Source: Bauldia sp965232525
GTDB lineage: Bacteria; Pseudomonadota; Alphaproteobacteria; Rhizobiales; Kaistiaceae
Direction of reading: 5' to 3'
Assembly: GCF_965232525.1 (NCBI RefSeq)
Contig: NZ_OZ246980.1
Coordinates: forward strand, 124,001-188,000
Length of the DNA stretch: 64,000 nt
Shown: one piece after another, positions 59,527 to 64,000 of the stretch
How the letters are laid out: each line of letters opens with the position of its first letter
Position numbering within the stretch: the stretch's first letter is position 1
The notes under the pieces: model-generated
Database searches by the model: none
The model's input: only the letters and a program-made list of their open reading frames with translations
Told to the model about the DNA's origin: nothing
Made by a program: the position numbers and the translations under genes

Positions 59527-59864
59527 GGTCGCAACCGATTGTCGTCGTTCAACGAAGAGCGTTCGAAACGAACCGCGCCGGAATACTCGAAACGACGATC
59601 CTTGGCACGCGAAAGCTGCACTGCGCCCGGCCGGCGACGCCATTGGACGCTCTGTCATCCCCACCGCGACAGTGTGCCCAAAGCCTTTGCGTTCCGCGAT
59701 GTTGCCCTGCGGTATGGCCTATGCTAATCGAACCGGCGAATTCGGGCCGGGGCAGGTCGCGCGTGTTGCGCGCCGGCCGGATAACAATAATCCTTTCAAG
59801 GCCTTGAACGGAGACGCCGGGCCGACCCGAAAGGACCCGCGCGCGTCGGAGAACAGGAACCCTA
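59527..59864. other. Upstream region of the atp operon
   Basis: A 338-base gap between the divergent GNAT gene and atpH. No gene is seen. The AT-richer strip GGATAACAATAATCC near 59778 may belong to the atp promoter, but no well-spaced -35/-10 pair is convincing. Confidence 0.4.
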
Positions 59865-60424
59865 GTGGCGGACACATCCTCCCCCGTTTCAGGTCTGGCC
59901 GAACGCTACGCGACGGCCCTGTTCGAACTGGCTGAAGACGAAAAAGGACTGGCCGAGCTTGAGGCAGACGTAGGCCGTTTCGCCACCATGCACGACCAGA
60001 GCGACGACCTGCAGAGCTTCATCCGCAGCCCGGTCTATTCCGCCGAGGAGCAGATGCGGGCGCTCGAAGGCGTTCTGAACCACGCCGAGATTAAGGGCAT
60101 CGTCGCCAACTTCCTCCGCGTCGTCGCCGCCAATCGGCGTCTGTTCGCCGTGCCCGATATTCTCACCGCCTTCCGCAAGCTGGTCGCCGCCCATCGTGGC
60201 GAGACCTCGGCGGAGGTGACCAGCGCCGAGCCGCTTTCCGAAGCCCATGCCGCGGCGCTGAAAGATGCGTTGAAACAATCGCTTGGCAAGGACGTCACGC
60301 TCGACACCAAGGTCGATCCGTCGCTGATCGGCGGCCTGATCGTCAAGGTCGGCAGCCGCATGATCGACTCCTCGCTCCGCACCAAACTCAGTTCACTCAA
60401 GCTCGCCATGAAAGAGGTCGGCTG

Positions 60425-60425
<1 letters not shown>
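59865..60425 (+). CDS. atpH: ATP synthase F1 subunit delta
   Basis: A 186-residue delta (OSCP) subunit, linking F1 to the peripheral stalk. It starts at GTG 59865 (MADTSSPVSGLAERYATALF). Other segments are HAEIKGIVANFLRVVAANRR, KLVAAHRGETSAEVTSAEPL and the C-terminal VDPSLIGGLIVKVGSRMIDS. AGGAAC precedes the start. Its stop overlaps the atpA start by one base (TGATG). Confidence 0.95.
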
Positions 60426-61954
<1,529 letters not shown>

Positions 61955-61990
61955 GTGGGGGCAGATACCGGATGACGGGTCGCTGACGCG

Positions 61991-62869
61991 ATGGCCAGTC
62001 TCAAGGAACTCAGGAACCGCATCGCCTCCGTCAAGGCGACGCAGAAGATCACCCGCGCCATGCAGATGGTGGCGGCGTCCAAATTGCGCCGGGCCCAGGC
62101 CGCCGCCGAGGCCGCCCGCCCCTACGCGGCGCGGATGAACACGGTGCTCGCCAATCTTGCCGCGACCACCAAAGGCCGCGACGATGCACCAGCGCTGCTT
62201 GCCGGCACCGGCGGAGACGACGTTCATCTCCTCGTCGTCGCCACCGCCGAGCGCGGCTTGTGCGGGGCGTTCAACTCGTCGATCGCCCGGCTCGCGCGCG
62301 ACCACGCGGTGGAGCTGACCGGCGCCGGCAAAACCGTCAAGATTCTCTGCGTCGGCAAGAAGGGCTACGACGTTCTCCGCCGGCAGTTTCAGCCACAGAT
62401 CATCGACCTGATCGAGCTGCGCGGCATCAAGCAGGTCGCCTTTTCCAACGCCGACGACATCGGCCAGCGCGTCCGCGACCTGTTCGCCGAGGGCGAGTTC
62501 GACGTGTGCACCGTGTTCTACGCCGAGTTCAAGTCGGTGATCTCCCAGGTCCCGACTGCCCATCAGCTTATCCCGGCTGAGATTTCCGAATCGGCCGAGG
62601 CCAATGGCGGCACATCGGCCTACGAGCACGAGCCGGATGAGGAATCGATCCTCACCGACCTCCTGCCGCGTAATCTGTCGGTCCAGATTTTTCATGCGCT
62701 GCTCGAAAACGCCGCGTCCGAGATGGGCGCCAAGATGTCGGCGATGGATAACGCGACGCGCAACGCCGGCGACATGATCGACCGGCTGACGCTGACCTAT
62801 AACCGGACGCGTCAGGCGCAGATCACCAAGGAACTGATCGAGATCATCTCCGGCGCCGAAGCGCTGTGA
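61991..62869 (+). CDS. atpG: ATP synthase F1 subunit gamma
   Basis: A 292-residue gamma subunit, the rotating central shaft. It shows MASLKELRNRIASVKATQKI, TRAMQMVAASKLRRAQ, the conserved ERGLCGAFN, and the C-terminal AMDNATRNAGDMIDRLTLTY followed by NRTRQAQITKELIEI. It begins 36 bases after atpA and precedes atpD by 20 bases. Confidence 0.97.
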   Translation: MASLKELRNRIASVKATQKITRAMQMVAASKLRRAQAAAEAARPYAARMNTVLANLAATTKGRDDAPALLAGTGGDDVHLLVVATAERGLCGAFNSSIARLARDHAVELTGAGKTVKILCVGKKGYDVLRRQFQPQIIDLIELRGIKQVAFSNADDIGQRVRDLFAEGEFDVCTVFYAEFKSVISQVPTAHQLIPAEISESAEANGGTSAYEHEPDEESILTDLLPRNLSVQIFHALLENAASEMGAKMSAMDNATRNAGDMIDRLTLTYNRTRQAQITKELIEIISGAEAL

Positions 62870-62889
62870 GTCAAATGGAGAGGTAGGTC

Positions 62890-64000
<1,111 letters not shown>

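Noticed and set aside
59702..59724. TTGCCC ... TATGCT as the atp operon promoter
   Set aside because: Spacer of only about 12 bases; not a valid sigma70 arrangement.

Overview
The window is a high-GC chromosome segment from an alphaproteobacterium, probably of a Hyphomicrobiales/Rhodospirillales-like lineage. The order rplU-rpmA-GNAT-GNAT-obgE-proB, the fsa-priA-atpHAGD arrangement, the L21 protein with a helix-hairpin-helix tail, and the abundance of sugar, polyol and CoA-thioester catabolic genes all point that way. The order-level placement is an inference from gene order only.

Region 1 (1-9.7 kb) is a decayed accessory zone. It opens with the 3' part of a large RTX calcium-binding protein carrying one apparent frameshift. 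A UbiE-like methyltransferase with a 1-nt frameshift follows, then two copies of a 130-bp sequence with an IclR-type palindrome. Between and after those copies lie the remains of an NmrA-like gene, a low-GC cysteine-rich secreted protein, an internally deleted IclR regulator, an intact CaiB CoA-transferase, a circularly permuted ATP-grasp protein, and a sugar ABC ATPase lacking its Walker A half.

Region 2 (9.8-22.7 kb) is a catabolic island. It has an enolase-superfamily dehydratase, a MetE-like zinc methyltransferase, and a minus-strand operon of Gfo/Idh oxidoreductase, TIM-barrel isomerase, DUF4432 mutarotase-like protein, SDR, CaiB and enoyl-CoA hydratase. This operon is divergent from a LacI regulator and an aldolase-like protein. 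A FGGY kinase closes the region. The mix of sugar redox/epimerase enzymes with CoA-transfer and crotonase chemistry is the most unusual combination in the window.

Region 3 (23-31.2 kb) holds a PotABCD-type ABC transporter reading toward the FGGY kinase, and a divergent glpR-like/glpD/glpK set with a TTTCGTTT-rich presumed operator before glpD.

Region 4 (31.3-45.6 kb) is mixed metabolism and envelope functions: a threonine-dehydratase-like PLP enzyme, an alpha/beta hydrolase with a C-terminal LysM domain, a Spy/CpxP-like protein with an OmpR-type two-component system, FucU mutarotase, ribokinase, DUF427, a BtpA(SgcQ)/M42(SgcX)/FGGY-kinase operon, an SH3-domain membrane protein, a FAH-family hydrolase and a mutarotase-like protein.

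Region 5 (45.7-50.2 kb) is the ribosomal rplU-rpmA operon with a visible promoter and terminator, followed by two acetyltransferases, obgE and proB.

Region 6 (50.2-55.4 kb) holds a DMT transporter, a RES-Xre toxin-antitoxin pair, a VUT-family transporter, an ABM-fold protein, a DUF6152/DUF6644-like pair and a beta-solenoid/RTX-like protein. Region 7 (55.5-64 kb) is fsa, priA, two palindromic intergenic repeat elements, a GNAT gene, and atpH-atpA-atpG-atpD, the last cut by the window edge. No rRNA, tRNA, CRISPR array or complete insertion sequence was found.
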